From assembly GCA_050288625.1 (NCBI GenBank), contig JBNKEE010000032.1, positions 1-64,000 of the forward strand: DNA of 64,000 nucleotides, written 5' to 3'. Of this stretch, positions 29,032 through 38,520 are shown piece after piece (the first letter of the stretch is position 1; each line of letters opens with the position of its first letter). The notes beneath the pieces are model-generated. The model had not been told where the DNA came from, did no database searches, and saw only the letters and a list, made by a program, of their open reading frames with translations. The DNA comes from JAAGZL01 sp050288625 (GTDB taxonomy: Bacteria > Pseudomonadota > Gammaproteobacteria > Chromatiales > Chromatiaceae). Made by a program: the position numbers and the translations under genes.

Positions 29032-29460
29032 TTAACTGGTAATGTACTTCTCTAGCACCTCAATAGTAAATTGTTGTTCAGATATAACGGCCTTTACGAT
29101 ATCACCTATCGATATAAGGCCTACTACTTCATCCTTTTCCACTATCGGTAGGTGTCTGACCCGCTTTTCAGTCATTACGGCCATACACTCTTCTGCAGAG
29201 TTGTCCAGAGAGCTACATATTACTCGGTCGGTCATTACCTCGCTCACTTTAGTCTCTTTTGATGTTCTACCATGTAGGATCATCTTGCGGGCATAGTCGC
29301 GTTCTGAAAAGAGTCCTTTAACCCTGTCTCCTTCCATAACCAATAGCGCACCTATCTCCTTTTCCGCCATCAACTCAAGTGCTTCAAAAACCGTTCTATC
29401 AGGACCTATTGAACAGATCTCATGGCCTTTGTTGGCAAGTATATCTCTCATTCTGATCAT
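29032..29460 (-). CDS. CBS-domain pair protein
   Basis: 142 residues made of two CBS domains (about 8-62 and 78-135). Such stand-alone pairs bind adenine nucleotides or SAM and act as regulatory modules. Segments ALLVMEGDRVKGLFSERDYAR and RHLPIVEKDEVVGLISIGDIV are typical. No partner domain is fused. GGAGAAGG precedes the start. Confidence 0.88.
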   Translation of the reverse strand: MIRMRDILANKGHEICSIGPDRTVFEALELMAEKEIGALLVMEGDRVKGLFSERDYARKMILHGRTSKETKVSEVMTDRVICSSLDNSAEECMAVMTEKRVRHLPIVEKDEVVGLISIGDIVKAVISEQQFTIEVLEKYITS

Positions 29461-29587
29461 TTTGTGCCTTCTCCTTTTTTATGGCTATTAGTTCTGAAGA
29501 TAGCAGGTTTATGGGGATTGCCAATGTGAGGCTATGGGTGGCCGCGACCTGGATTTAGCGTAACTTGTTGGAAATTGATGAGATTTT

Positions 29588-30043
29588 TTACCCTCCATAC
29601 ATGCTTTCAAACCTGCTTGCACTAAAACCATTCATCCTCTGTTTGCCGACCAGGATTATTGGCACTCCTGAACCATTTAGTCTTTTATAGTCGCGTTTCC
29701 CCTTTGCGCTTGTCTCAATATCATACTCCTTAAACGGTATCCTGTTTTTTTTGAAATATCTTTTGGCCTTCTTGCATATCCCGCACCAGACGGCGCTATA
29801 CATAACAACCTTCTTTCTGTTGTAGATCGGTTTTACGCTGCTATCCTGCGATTCAGGGAGGTTAGGGCTGGAATAGGTATTGGTTGTTTGCGGCTGTACC
29901 GTCTCTACCTCCCCTTGCAGAGGGGGGCTGCTGGAGAAATGGGTCTTGCCATCTTCGTCCACCCATTTGTATATCTGACAGAATGTACTGTCTGATAGCA
30001 GAAGCAAAATAATAAACAGAGCAGGTGCGGTTCTAATACTCAT
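29588..30043 (-). CDS. secreted DUF4124-glutaredoxin-like protein
   Basis: 151 residues. A signal peptide (~1-22) is followed by a DUF4124 module (IYKWVDEDGKTHFSSSPP), a Ser/Pro/Gln-rich linker and a glutaredoxin-fold domain (~75-150) with active-site motif WCGICKKA and the cis-Pro segment GVPIILVG. Probably a periplasmic thiol-disulfide protein. DUF4124 fused to a glutaredoxin domain is a recurrent gammaproteobacterial architecture. It follows metY with 19 bp between them on the same strand. Confidence 0.82.
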   Translation of the reverse strand: MSIRTAPALFIILLLLSDSTFCQIYKWVDEDGKTHFSSSPPLQGEVETVQPQTTNTYSSPNLPESQDSSVKPIYNRKKVVMYSAVWCGICKKAKRYFKKNRIPFKEYDIETSAKGKRDYKRLNGSGVPIILVGKQRMNGFSASRFESMYGG

Positions 30044-30062
30044 TTGCTTGAGATTATCTAGC

Positions 30063-31361
30063 CTAGCTAACCTTTTCCAGGGCCTGATTGATATCAGCGA
30101 TTATGTCATCGATATGCTCAATTCCTACAGATATGCGTACCAGACTTTCAGATACACCGGCGCTCTTTAACTCTTCCGGGCTAAGCTGCCGGTGAGTGGT
30201 TGATGCCGGATGACAGGCCAGTGATTTTGCGTCACCGATATTCACCAGGCGCAGTATCATTTGCAGGGCATCAATGAACTGACCGCCCGCCTTGCTGCCG
30301 CCTTTGATATCAAAACTCAGGATACCGGATGCCTGTCCTTTGGTTATCTTGTTGCATGTTGCGTAAAACGGGCTCTCCTCCAATGCCGCATAGTTTACCC
30401 GTTCCACTTTCGGGTGCTGTTGCAGGTGCTGCGCTACCTTTATGGCATTCTCACAATGGCGCTCCATCCTCAGACCCAGGGTCTCCAGACCTTGTAGGAT
30501 TAGAAAGGCGCTGTGGGGAGAGAGCGCAGCGCCGGTGTTACGTAGCGGCACTACTCGGCAACGTCCGATAAAGGCGGCCTCGCCGAATGCATCGGTATAG
30601 ATAACGCCGTGATAAGAAGGATCTGGCCGGTTGAACATGGGGAAACGTTCGCTGTTTTCTGCCCAGTCGAACTTGCCTGAGTCTATAATGATGCCCCCCA
30701 CAGTTGTGCCGTGACCACCGATATATTTGGTCAGGGAGTGGATAACGATATCCGCGCCAAACTGGAACGGTTGGCACAGATAGGGAGTGGCCACCGTGTT
30801 ATCCACGATAAGAGGTACTCCATGTTTATGAGCTATATCTGCAAGTTTTTCCAGATCTACGATGTTGCCCGCCGGATTGCCGATGGACTCGCAGAAGATG
30901 GCGCGTGTGCGCTCATCGATTAGCCTCTCCATACCTTCGTAGTCATCGTAAGAGGCCATGCGTACCGCTATTCCCTGTTGCGGAAAGGTGTGGGCGAACA
31001 GGTTATAGGTCCCGCCATACAGTTGACTAGTGCTGATGATGTTGTCACCTGCCATGGCCAGGCACTGGATGGCGTAGGTGATGGCCGCCATACCGGAGGC
31101 CACGGCCAAAGCACCGATACCGCCCTCCATCTCCGCCAGCCTCTGCTCCAGCACCGCCGTGGTCGGGTTCATGATCCTGGTGTATATATTGCCAGCCACC
31201 TTCAGGTCAAACAGGTCGGCCCCGTGTTGGGTATCATCGAATGTATAGGATGTGGTTTGGTAGATTGGTACGGCGGCGGCCTTGGTGGTAGGTTCTGATT
31301 TGTACCCGTGATGCAGTGCCAGTGACTCTAGTTTCATCTCTCTCTCGCTTTGGTTGTTCAT
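30063..31361 (-). CDS. metY: O-acetylhomoserine sulfhydrylase
   Basis: A PLP-dependent Cys/Met-metabolism enzyme of 432 residues. It makes homocysteine from O-acetylhomoserine and sulfide (direct sulfhydrylation). The Schiff-base lysine is in HSLTKYIGGHG; SRVNYAALEES-type and AVASGMAAITYAIQ segments fit MetY rather than the shorter MetB/MetC. A SAM or other riboswitch is not evident in the 112-bp upstream region. Cystathionine-gamma-synthase-type activity on other acylhomoserines cannot be excluded. Confidence 0.88.
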   Translation of the reverse strand: MNNQSEREMKLESLALHHGYKSEPTTKAAAVPIYQTTSYTFDDTQHGADLFDLKVAGNIYTRIMNPTTAVLEQRLAEMEGGIGALAVASGMAAITYAIQCLAMAGDNIISTSQLYGGTYNLFAHTFPQQGIAVRMASYDDYEGMERLIDERTRAIFCESIGNPAGNIVDLEKLADIAHKHGVPLIVDNTVATPYLCQPFQFGADIVIHSLTKYIGGHGTTVGGIIIDSGKFDWAENSERFPMFNRPDPSYHGVIYTDAFGEAAFIGRCRVVPLRNTGAALSPHSAFLILQGLETLGLRMERHCENAIKVAQHLQQHPKVERVNYAALEESPFYATCNKITKGQASGILSFDIKGGSKAGGQFIDALQMILRLVNIGDAKSLACHPASTTHRQLSPEELKSAGVSESLVRISVGIEHIDDIIADINQALEKVS

Positions 31362-31473
31362 ATGTAGCTTAGCTGTTGTTGCGTTAACCCTTTTCCCTTG
31401 GGGTTGGGATATTCGGTCTTATTGTTAGTTATAGATGACCAATCTTTAACTTGAGCACACAATCACTGTTTTC

Positions 31474-32187
31474 TCAAGCCGGTTGTTTGGATAGATAAGC
31501 TAAAAACAGGTGGCGTATCTCGTCCAGATGGTCTTCAATGACGAATGGCATGATGTTGGTAAAAGTATCCAGTATCACCACGGCATTGGTTGAAGAGTCG
31601 GTAGTGGCAATACTCTTGATGCGTTCTGCAATGCTGGTGTTAACAATGTGCAAATTTCTATATATCTCAGAAAGCCCAGACAGCTCTAGGTCGCTCTCTT
31701 GTCCTTCCCGCTTAAGAAAGTATTGCGCTAGCAGGTACATGCCGGCGGCTCGGAAGATGGTGTCTTGCTCTGTTGCCAGTGGCAGGTGAAAGCGGGCCAT
31801 GGGTTTCATGTAGTTTGTATGTGGACATCCGCTGGTGGCGAACAGCAACCCTAGGAGTGAACTTATGCCTTTCTGCGCGGTGGTGTGCTGGGAGACCTTT
31901 CTGGCATCGGTGGTTACCTCTAGGTCAATGTCATCGTGAGATACCACCTCGTCAAAGCGCCAGATCACTTGGGATATGCTGACGGCAATGGGGCAGTTTG
32001 GTTGTTTATTATGGTTTAAAGGGCAGTGTGGGCATTGGTGAAACGATAGGTTAGTCCATGCGGGTAGCTCCCGTTCTTGTTGTGGTATCAGTTCCAGGTT
32101 TTTTGCATCCAGGCACAAGTTGAAGATCTCTTCGCCATGCGTGCCGAGATCGAATCTATAGCTGATGTTGATGGTGTCCTTATCCAT
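31474..32187 (-). CDS. conserved cytosolic protein with Cys motifs, unknown
   Basis: 237 residues, no signal peptide. A cysteine-rich segment HQCPHCPLNHNKQPNCPI (residues ~51-68) and a later SGCPHTNYMKPMARFHLP suggest metal binding. It may belong to an uncharacterised family (DUF6901 comes to mind, unverified). No catalytic motif is recognised. It is divergently arranged with ispG, separated by 180 bp that include a palindromic repeat. Confidence 0.65.
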   Translation of the reverse strand: MDKDTINISYRFDLGTHGEEIFNLCLDAKNLELIPQQERELPAWTNLSFHQCPHCPLNHNKQPNCPIAVSISQVIWRFDEVVSHDDIDLEVTTDARKVSQHTTAQKGISSLLGLLFATSGCPHTNYMKPMARFHLPLATEQDTIFRAAGMYLLAQYFLKREGQESDLELSGLSEIYRNLHIVNTSIAERIKSIATTDSSTNAVVILDTFTNIMPFVIEDHLDEIRHLFLAYLSKQPA

Positions 32188-32258
32188 ACTTGTTTAATGT
32201 TAGCCAATAATGGTTGTGGTTGCTTGTGATTTGGATTCAACCTTTCCCCTCATCCTAA

Positions 32259-32281
32259 CCTTCTACCCGCAGGGGAGAAGG
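32259..32281. repeat. REP-like palindrome upstream of ispG
   Basis: CCTTCTACCC-GCA-GGGGAGAAGG forms a hairpin with one mismatch. It belongs to the family of CCCTC/GAGGG-rich intergenic palindromes that also occurs near 41710, 47540-47615, 49771 and 58930-59100. Confidence 0.5.
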
Positions 32282-32367
32282 GACATGATTTTCCATATCG
32301 GGGGACCGGATTAGATATTTTGGTTATGATTATGCCTATAGCCCCTTTTGTAGAAAGTGATGATGTT

Positions 32368-33591
32368 ATGTCCGAATATCAGGTAAAGCGTAGGCGTACA
32401 GCGCAGGTCAAGGTGGGTGATGTTGTTGTAGGTGGTGTTGCGCCCATCGTGGTCCAGTCCATGACCAATACCGATACGGCCAATGTTACTGCAACAACGG
32501 AGCAGGTTGCAGAACTTGCTCTGGCCGGTTCCGAACTGGTGCGCATCACCGTGAATACTGAAGAGGCGGCGCAAGCGGTGCCGGCGATTAGGGAAGAGCT
32601 GGAACGGCGCGGTTGCCATGTTCCTTTGATCGGTGATTTTCACTTCAACGGCCATCGTCTGCTCAACAAATATCCGGAATGCGCTCAGGCCCTGGCCAAG
32701 TATCGCATCAATCCGGGCAATGTGGGACGCGGCGCCAGACGGGACGAACAGTTTGCCTCCATGATTGAGCTGGCCTGTCGCTACGGCAAAGCGGTGCGGA
32801 TAGGAGTCAACTGGGGCAGCATGGACCAGGAACTGGTGGCTCGGATGATGGATGAAAACGCCAAATCCTCTGACCCAAAGGACAATGACGCGATGATCCG
32901 CCGCATCATGCTGAGTTCTGCCCTGGAGAGTGCAGCCAAGGCGGAGGAGATCGGACTGGGACGGGATCGCATCATCCTCTCATGCAAGATGAGCGGGGTA
33001 CAGGACCTGATTGCTGTCTACCGTGCCCTGGCGGAACAGTCTGATTATGCACTGCATCTGGGCCTGACCGAGGCGGGCATGGGCTCGCGCGGCATCGTGG
33101 CCTCCACCGCCGCTCTGGCAGTGCTGTTACAAGAAGGGATCGGCGATACCATTCGTGTCTCTCTGACCCCGGAGCCGGGTGGGGCGCGTACGGAAGAGGT
33201 GGTGGTGGCACAGACGATCCTGCAGTCCATGGGTCTACGTTCTTTTACCCCGATGGTGATTGCATGTCCCGGTTGTGGCCGTACCAGCAGCGACCTCTTT
33301 CAACAGTTGGCTATGGAGATACAGACTTACCTGCGTGAGAGTATGCCACGGTGGCGCGACCAGTTTCCTGGGGTGGAGAAGATGACCGTGGCGGTAATGG
33401 GTTGCGTGGTGAACGGGCCTGGGGAAAGCAAGCACGCCAATATAGGTATCAGCCTGCCTGGGTCAGGAGAGGAGCCTGCGGCGCCGGTGTATGAAGATGG
33501 GGTTAAGACTGTGACTTTGAAGGGTGAGCGGATTGCTCATGATTTTCAAAATATCGTAGATGCTTATGTGCAGTCGCACTACAGTAGATAG
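32368..33591 (+). CDS. ispG: 4-hydroxy-3-methylbut-2-enyl diphosphate synthase (IspG)
   Basis: The penultimate step of the MEP isoprenoid pathway: a [4Fe-4S] enzyme that converts MEcPP to HMBPP. 407 residues with the ATG at 32368; an upstream extension from a TTG at 32320 adds 16 residues not seen in the family. Conserved TIM-barrel segments: PIVVQSMTNTDTA, RINPGNVG, RIGVNWGS. The cluster cysteines are in CPGCGRTSSD and VMGCVVNGPGE, with glutamate as the fourth ligand in this family. Usual gammaproteobacterial neighbours (rodZ, hisS) are absent. Confidence 0.95.
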   Translation: MSEYQVKRRRTAQVKVGDVVVGGVAPIVVQSMTNTDTANVTATTEQVAELALAGSELVRITVNTEEAAQAVPAIREELERRGCHVPLIGDFHFNGHRLLNKYPECAQALAKYRINPGNVGRGARRDEQFASMIELACRYGKAVRIGVNWGSMDQELVARMMDENAKSSDPKDNDAMIRRIMLSSALESAAKAEEIGLGRDRIILSCKMSGVQDLIAVYRALAEQSDYALHLGLTEAGMGSRGIVASTAALAVLLQEGIGDTIRVSLTPEPGGARTEEVVVAQTILQSMGLRSFTPMVIACPGCGRTSSDLFQQLAMEIQTYLRESMPRWRDQFPGVEKMTVAVMGCVVNGPGESKHANIGISLPGSGEEPAAPVYEDGVKTVTLKGERIAHDFQNIVDAYVQSHYSR

Positions 33592-33596
33592 AGATC

Positions 33597-34028
33597 TTAT
33601 GTAGCCATCTGTTCCATAGGCATTTTTGCGTCGACCATGTTGTTGCGGATAGCCTGAGCCCAGGTCTCCATGGCTACATTGGCAACAGGCATGGGTGCCT
33701 CCATGAAGCTGATGACGAAGCTGTCTTTAAGTTCAGAGACACCTATTGAACGTGGCCTTAGCCCAAGTACCTGCGGATTGGGTATAGTGAAGCCAAAGCA
33801 GAAGACTATGTTTTTTGCGTCCAGGATCGATTTGTCAACCTTCCCTTCCTCAAGCGACTTGGTATGGGCGAAGTGGTCGAACGTGGCTATATAGGTGGCG
33901 GCGCGATTAGCCTCTATCTTCTCTTTTAGAAATCCAAGAACCTCATCGACGGTCTTGAAAGTGGTCTCGTTCTTGTCTATCTCAAGGGTAAAGACCGGAT
34001 ATGTTTCTTGTATCAGAGTTTGTTTCAT
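33597..34028 (-). CDS. conserved uncharacterised cytosolic protein
   Basis: 143 residues without signal peptide or membrane segment. Sequence such as EVLGFLKEKIEANRAATYIATFDHFAHT and RPRSIGVSELKDSFVISFMEAP is that of a compact alpha/beta protein found in sulfur and hydrogen oxidisers (possibly DUF6858, from memory). No catalytic motif identified. It converges tightly with ispG (5 bp apart) and is followed upstream by a Crp/Fnr-type regulator gene on the same strand. Confidence 0.65.
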   Translation of the reverse strand: MKQTLIQETYPVFTLEIDKNETTFKTVDEVLGFLKEKIEANRAATYIATFDHFAHTKSLEEGKVDKSILDAKNIVFCFGFTIPNPQVLGLRPRSIGVSELKDSFVISFMEAPMPVANVAMETWAQAIRNNMVDAKMPMEQMAT

Positions 34029-34213
34029 TTGCCGTTATCTTTGGTCTCGTCCATAAGCGGTTGTTCCGCTAACAGTTCGGTGCAGACACTGCGTCTCCCG
34101 TAAAAGCAAGGCTAGAGAAATCACCAGGCCATTGCATTGAAAAATCGCAATTTCCATTGTTCGTACTAAGGAATAGTGAGAGCGCCGTACAGTTGGTGTA
34201 AAAGAGCGGGAGA

Positions 34214-34918
34214 TCAGTCTTCTGCGATATGTTCCAGGTTGCGGATATCCAGCAGAAAGTGATTTGGTACGGTTTCTACAATCAGGCTCGCGCGTTTAAA
34301 GCTTGCGATTACGCGGCTGGTGGTTTCGGTGGTGATTCCCAGCATGGCGCCCATATCTTCGCGACTGAATAGATCGCACTCACTGGCCTCTTCGTCCTTT
34401 ACCAGGCGTAACAACAGGCGGGCGACACGCTGTTTTGCCGATCCGGTAGAGAGTTCCGTCAGCCATGCATCCGCTTCTGTGAGGGCATGTTGCCATCTGG
34501 ATAATAGTTCTTTATGCAGTTTAGGGTTAGTCTCAGACAGGGCGCGCACTATGGTTACCGGCAGGCTGCAAGCTTGGGTAGGTTGTAGGACTACAGCATC
34601 GTGCTGGTATGGGTGCCCAAGAAGTGCCTCTAAACCGATTACATCGGTAGATTTGCTTAGTCGTACAATGCGTTGGTTTCCATCAGGGAGATATTGCACG
34701 AGTTTGAGTACGCCGGTGCGAATCGTGAAAAGTCGATCGCCTTTGTCGCCTGCACGGTATAGGGTCGAACCAATCGGCAGGTTATACATATCTATAGGCT
34801 GATGTATCTGTTCAAAATCCTTTTCATCCAGACCGCCAAAAAGAACTGAGTTTCTTATGGCGCAACTGATACAGTCCGCCTGTCCTTCCCACGCTTCTTT
34901 ATCTGATATTAGTTTCAT
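34214..34918 (-). CDS. Crp/Fnr-family transcription regulator
   Basis: 234 residues: an N-terminal CxxC (DCISCAIRN), a cyclic-nucleotide-binding-type beta-roll (~25-140), a long dimerisation helix and a winged helix with GITTETTSRVIASFKR. The E-x-x-S-R recognition pattern matches FNR, suggesting TTGAT-N4-ATCAA-like operators. Of FNR's cysteines, the CxxC pair is present and a Cys lies near residue 123 (TQACSLP), but the third N-terminal cysteine is replaced by valine, so a normal [4Fe-4S] cluster is doubtful. The downstream 143-aa gene may be under its control. Confidence 0.85.
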   Translation of the reverse strand: MKLISDKEAWEGQADCISCAIRNSVLFGGLDEKDFEQIHQPIDMYNLPIGSTLYRAGDKGDRLFTIRTGVLKLVQYLPDGNQRIVRLSKSTDVIGLEALLGHPYQHDAVVLQPTQACSLPVTIVRALSETNPKLHKELLSRWQHALTEADAWLTELSTGSAKQRVARLLLRLVKDEEASECDLFSREDMGAMLGITTETTSRVIASFKRASLIVETVPNHFLLDIRNLEHIAED

Positions 34919-35169
34919 TTGTGCAATCTATGGCATGTCTCTCGCTAATGGCAAGGTATGCTGCAGCCAGCACCGTAGCCTGCCATATAATGGGGATTCA
35001 GTAAATTTGTTTCTGCTTTCCCATGTAAATTCAGTGGGTAATATTTAATTGTGCTGTGCAAGTTTAACCCGTGGTTACCGGCAATGGTTTGTCGACTTAT
35101 CGAGTTGGTTTGATTGAGGTTACAATTGTAGCTGGAGACAGGCAAAAAGCAGCAACGGAAATAGAATTA

Positions 35170-37062
35170 ATGGCGTTAATCACTCTACGTAAGATCCAAA
35201 TTGGCTTTGGCGGTCCTGCCTTATTGGAAGATGTCTGTCTATCGATAGATACGGGCGACCGGGTTTGTTTGCTGGGTCGTAACGGAACTGGAAAATCCAC
35301 CCTGATGAAGATCATCGCCCAGGAGATACAACCTGAAGACGGCGAACTGGTGGTACGTCATGGTGCTCGTATAGCCAGGTTGGAGCAGGAGGTTCCGGAA
35401 AATTTTAAAGATAGTGTGTTCGAGGTGGTGTCGGATGGTCTGGGGGAAATGGGTGGATTGGTAAAACGCTATCACGAAATAAGCTCTGCGATGGAAGCCG
35501 GTGTTAACGATAACCTGTTGCAACAGCTTGCTCGTGCGCAGCATGAACTTGAAGCAGCGGATGGATGGAAGACCGAACAAAGAGTGGAAGCGGTTATTTC
35601 CCGTTTGTCTCTTGATCCAGATTTGCGTTTCGACCAACTCTCAGGCGGACTCAAACGCAGGGTAATGTTGGCTCGGGCATTGGTGCAGGAGCCGGATCTG
35701 CTTCTACTGGATGAGCCGACCAATCATCTGGATATTACGTCCATAGATTGGCTGGAAGAGTTTCTCCGTTCTTATGGCGGCACTCTGTTGTTTGTGACTC
35801 ACGACAGAGTGTTTATGCAGAAACTGGCTAATAGAATTATCGAACTGGATCGAGGGTCGCTCACAGACTGGCCTGGGGACTATGCCAATTTCCTGCGTCG
35901 CAAAAATGAAATGCTGCACGCTGAAGAAAAGGCCAACAAACGATTTGATAAAAAGTTGGCTCAGGAAGAAGTATGGATAAGACAGGGCATTAAGGCGCGC
36001 CGTACCCGGAATGAGGGAAGAGTGCGGGCTCTGAAGCAGATGCGGGAAGAGAGAAGTCATCGTCGGGAACGTGAGTCTGTGGCCACCATGTCCATGCAGG
36101 ATGCAGAGAGATCAGGCAAGTTGGTGGTTGAGGTGGAGAACCTTAGCCATGCCTGGGAAGGGGAAGCGATAATAGACAGTTTCACCACCAGTATACTGCG
36201 TGGAGATAGGGTAGGTATCATTGGACCCAATGGCTCTGGTAAGACTACGTTGCTCAACCTGTTATTGGGGCGCCTTGCGCCACAACAGGGCAAGGTGAAA
36301 CTGGGTACAAAATTGGAGATCGCCTACTTTGATCAATTGCGCGGCACGCTCAAGGAGGATGAATCTGTACAGGATAATCTGGCCGATGGCAGTGACAAGG
36401 TCGAGATAAACGGAGTCACCAAGCATGTCATAAGTTATCTTCAAGATTTCCTATTTACCCCCGATCGGGCGCGACAGCCGGTGCGGTCGCTCTCAGGAGG
36501 AGAGCGTAACCGTTTGATGCTGGCAAAGCTGTTTTCTCGCCCGTTTAATATTTTGGTGATGGATGAACCTACCAACGATCTGGATTTGGAGACTTTAGAA
36601 CTATTAGAAGAGATGTTGCTGGAGTTTACCGGAACCTTGTTGTTGGTGAGCCATGACCGTGCCTTTCTGAATAATGTCGTAACCAGTACTCTCGTGTTTG
36701 AAGGCAAAGGCAAGGTTATGGAGTATGTAGGTGGTTATGATGACTGGATGCGTCAGCGATTATCTGTCGTGCCAGAAATCGAGGCTGCTTCCGTAGCGAA
36801 TAAAGCTGCAACAAAGGCCCCCAAACCCAAGTCGAAAAAACTTAGCTATAAAGATCAGCTTGAATTGGATGGTCTGCCCAAGAAGATAGAGGAGCTTGAC
36901 GCTGAGCTGGCGTCGGCACAGGATGCGATTGCACAACCAGGATTCTATCATCAGGATGGAGCAACCATAGCTGAGGCCAACAAGCGTCTGGAACAGTTGG
37001 AGCAAGATTTAGAGCATGCCTATGCCCGTTGGGAACTGCTTGAGTCGGGCAACAACAGCTGA
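35170..37062 (+). CDS. uup: ABC-F ATPase Uup
   Basis: 630 residues with two ABC ATPase domains: Walker A GRNGTGKST and GPNGSGKTT, signature LSGGLKRR and LSGGERNR, and Walker B LLLDEPTNHLD and LVMDEPTNDLD. A C-terminal coiled coil (~565-630) fits Uup. ABC-F proteins act on ribosomes or DNA-branched structures rather than in transport; no membrane part exists. The ATG at 35170 is chosen because MALITLRKIQIGFGG matches the family start and GGAA lies upstream; the longer frame from 35071 lacks support. Confidence 0.93.
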   Translation: MALITLRKIQIGFGGPALLEDVCLSIDTGDRVCLLGRNGTGKSTLMKIIAQEIQPEDGELVVRHGARIARLEQEVPENFKDSVFEVVSDGLGEMGGLVKRYHEISSAMEAGVNDNLLQQLARAQHELEAADGWKTEQRVEAVISRLSLDPDLRFDQLSGGLKRRVMLARALVQEPDLLLLDEPTNHLDITSIDWLEEFLRSYGGTLLFVTHDRVFMQKLANRIIELDRGSLTDWPGDYANFLRRKNEMLHAEEKANKRFDKKLAQEEVWIRQGIKARRTRNEGRVRALKQMREERSHRRERESVATMSMQDAERSGKLVVEVENLSHAWEGEAIIDSFTTSILRGDRVGIIGPNGSGKTTLLNLLLGRLAPQQGKVKLGTKLEIAYFDQLRGTLKEDESVQDNLADGSDKVEINGVTKHVISYLQDFLFTPDRARQPVRSLSGGERNRLMLAKLFSRPFNILVMDEPTNDLDLETLELLEEMLLEFTGTLLLVSHDRAFLNNVVTSTLVFEGKGKVMEYVGGYDDWMRQRLSVVPEIEAASVANKAATKAPKPKSKKLSYKDQLELDGLPKKIEELDAELASAQDAIAQPGFYHQDGATIAEANKRLEQLEQDLEHAYARWELLESGNNS

Positions 37063-37143
37063 GCGGATTTCACTTCTCAGGGCGACTGGGCCATAATTAT
37101 GGCGGTGCTCATATCCCTAGATTAATTGGCAAAGGCGGCGAAT

Positions 37144-37551
37144 ATGCAGGATCTATCGGTCTTGATTGTTGATGACATGCGTTCCATGCGTTCCATAGTT
37201 AAGCAGGTGCTGACGGATATGGGATTTAAGAATCTGCAGGAGGCCGGAGATGGTTCGGAGGCCTTGTCGGTTCTGCGGGCAAAAAATGTTGATCTGGTGA
37301 TCTGTGACGTAGAGATGCCAAAGATGAGCGGTATTGAGTTGCTGGACGAAGTAGAAAAGGATGAGGAACTTAATCAGATTCCGTTTATCATGCTGACGGC
37401 CCTGAATAATCGCGACAAGGTCATTGAGATATTGGAGCATAAGGTAACCGACTTTGTTCTGAAGCCGATCAATCCCCAGATGTTGGAGCAAAGGGTGCAG
37501 GCATTTCTAAACAGTCATCCCCAAGATATCCCCGATTTGGATGCCGAGTAG
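37144..37551 (+). CDS. CheY-like single-domain response regulator
   Basis: 135 residues, receiver domain only. The acidic pair is in LIVDDMRSMRS, phospho-acceptor Asp in VICDVEMPKMSG, Thr in MLTAL and Lys in VLKPI. Resembles CheY but no chemotaxis genes are near. ATG at 37144 preferred over TTG at 37126 because AAAGG lies eight bases upstream. It probably relays phosphate for an unlinked kinase. Confidence 0.88.
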   Translation: MQDLSVLIVDDMRSMRSIVKQVLTDMGFKNLQEAGDGSEALSVLRAKNVDLVICDVEMPKMSGIELLDEVEKDEELNQIPFIMLTALNNRDKVIEILEHKVTDFVLKPINPQMLEQRVQAFLNSHPQDIPDLDAE

Positions 37552-37564
37552 ACTGCCTAGTAGT

Positions 37565-38467
37565 TTATTGATTAGATAATCGATCAAAAAACAGCGCGGG
37601 TTTTTGCGTTGGGGTAGGTTGGGACTCCTGGGAGTCTATGCGTTTGGCGATGGTAGCCAGGGCCTTTTGATACACTTCAGCGTAGTTCCACTCTTTTATA
37701 GCTGGATAGTTGGTCTGTCCTGGTTGATAACCCTTACCTGCTTTCCAGCCGAATGAGGCCAGGAAGTTTGCGGTCGAGGCGAGGGCGTCCGCCTTGGAGT
37801 GGATAAGGTCACGTCGACCGTCCCCATCGAAGTCCACGGCATATTTTAGATAGTTGGTTGCCAGGAACTGTGTCTGCCCCATCTCTCCCGCCCATGCGCC
37901 TACCATCTGGTTTGGACGCATGTAACCATTCTGCACTATCTTCAGCGCCGCGATCAGTTCGCGGGTGAAGAATGCGGTGCGACGGCAGTCATAGGCCAGT
38001 GTGGCCAGCGAGCGTATGGCGTTCATCTTGCCCGTATATTTGCCGAAAGATGACTCCATGCCCCAGATCGCCAATAGTATCCCAGGTGGAACACCATATC
38101 TTTTCTGTATGCGTTTAAACAGATTCAGGTTTTGTGTCTTGAGTCTGCGGCCCTTGGATACTATGTAGTCCGCGTTGCGCTTTTTCATGAACTGGTCAAA
38201 GCTTAGTTTGTAACTTTTTTGATTCCTATCCAGATGGGCAACCTTGTTGTTGTAGACGAGATTATCTAAGGCATCGTCCAGAATAGTCTGTGATATACCA
38301 TGGTTCAGGGCCATCTTTTTGAAAGCTATGCGCCATTGGTTAAAGCCTCCGGCGCTGTTGCCGCAAAGCGCACTCGAGGAATATGTAACAGACGAGCTCA
38401 GGCAATATCCGGGCATGAACAGGCCTGATAGGGCAATGATAGTTAGAGGGGCGATCAGTTTACGCAT
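37565..38467 (-). CDS. mltB: lytic murein transglycosylase MltB-type
   Basis: 300 residues with a Sec signal peptide (~1-25). The catalytic domain has the family E-S-S motif WGMESSFGKYTG with the catalytic glutamate, followed by AGEMGQTQFLATNYLKYAVDFDGDG typical of SLT family 3. It cleaves peptidoglycan glycan strands to 1,6-anhydro ends in the periplasm. The signal's MPGYC is a poor lipobox (Tyr before Cys), so it may be a soluble form rather than a lipoprotein as in E. coli. Confidence 0.88.
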   Translation of the reverse strand: MRKLIAPLTIIALSGLFMPGYCLSSSVTYSSSALCGNSAGGFNQWRIAFKKMALNHGISQTILDDALDNLVYNNKVAHLDRNQKSYKLSFDQFMKKRNADYIVSKGRRLKTQNLNLFKRIQKRYGVPPGILLAIWGMESSFGKYTGKMNAIRSLATLAYDCRRTAFFTRELIAALKIVQNGYMRPNQMVGAWAGEMGQTQFLATNYLKYAVDFDGDGRRDLIHSKADALASTANFLASFGWKAGKGYQPGQTNYPAIKEWNYAEVYQKALATIAKRIDSQESQPTPTQKPALFFDRLSNQ

Positions 38468-38520
38468 GTGGCTACTCGGGATTAAGCTAGCGATTATAGC
38501 GGCAGCTTTCGGAAAAGACT

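Noticed and set aside
35071..35169. 33-residue N-terminal extension of Uup
   Set aside because: The ATG at 35170 matches the family start and has a ribosome binding site; the extension does not resemble other Uup proteins.
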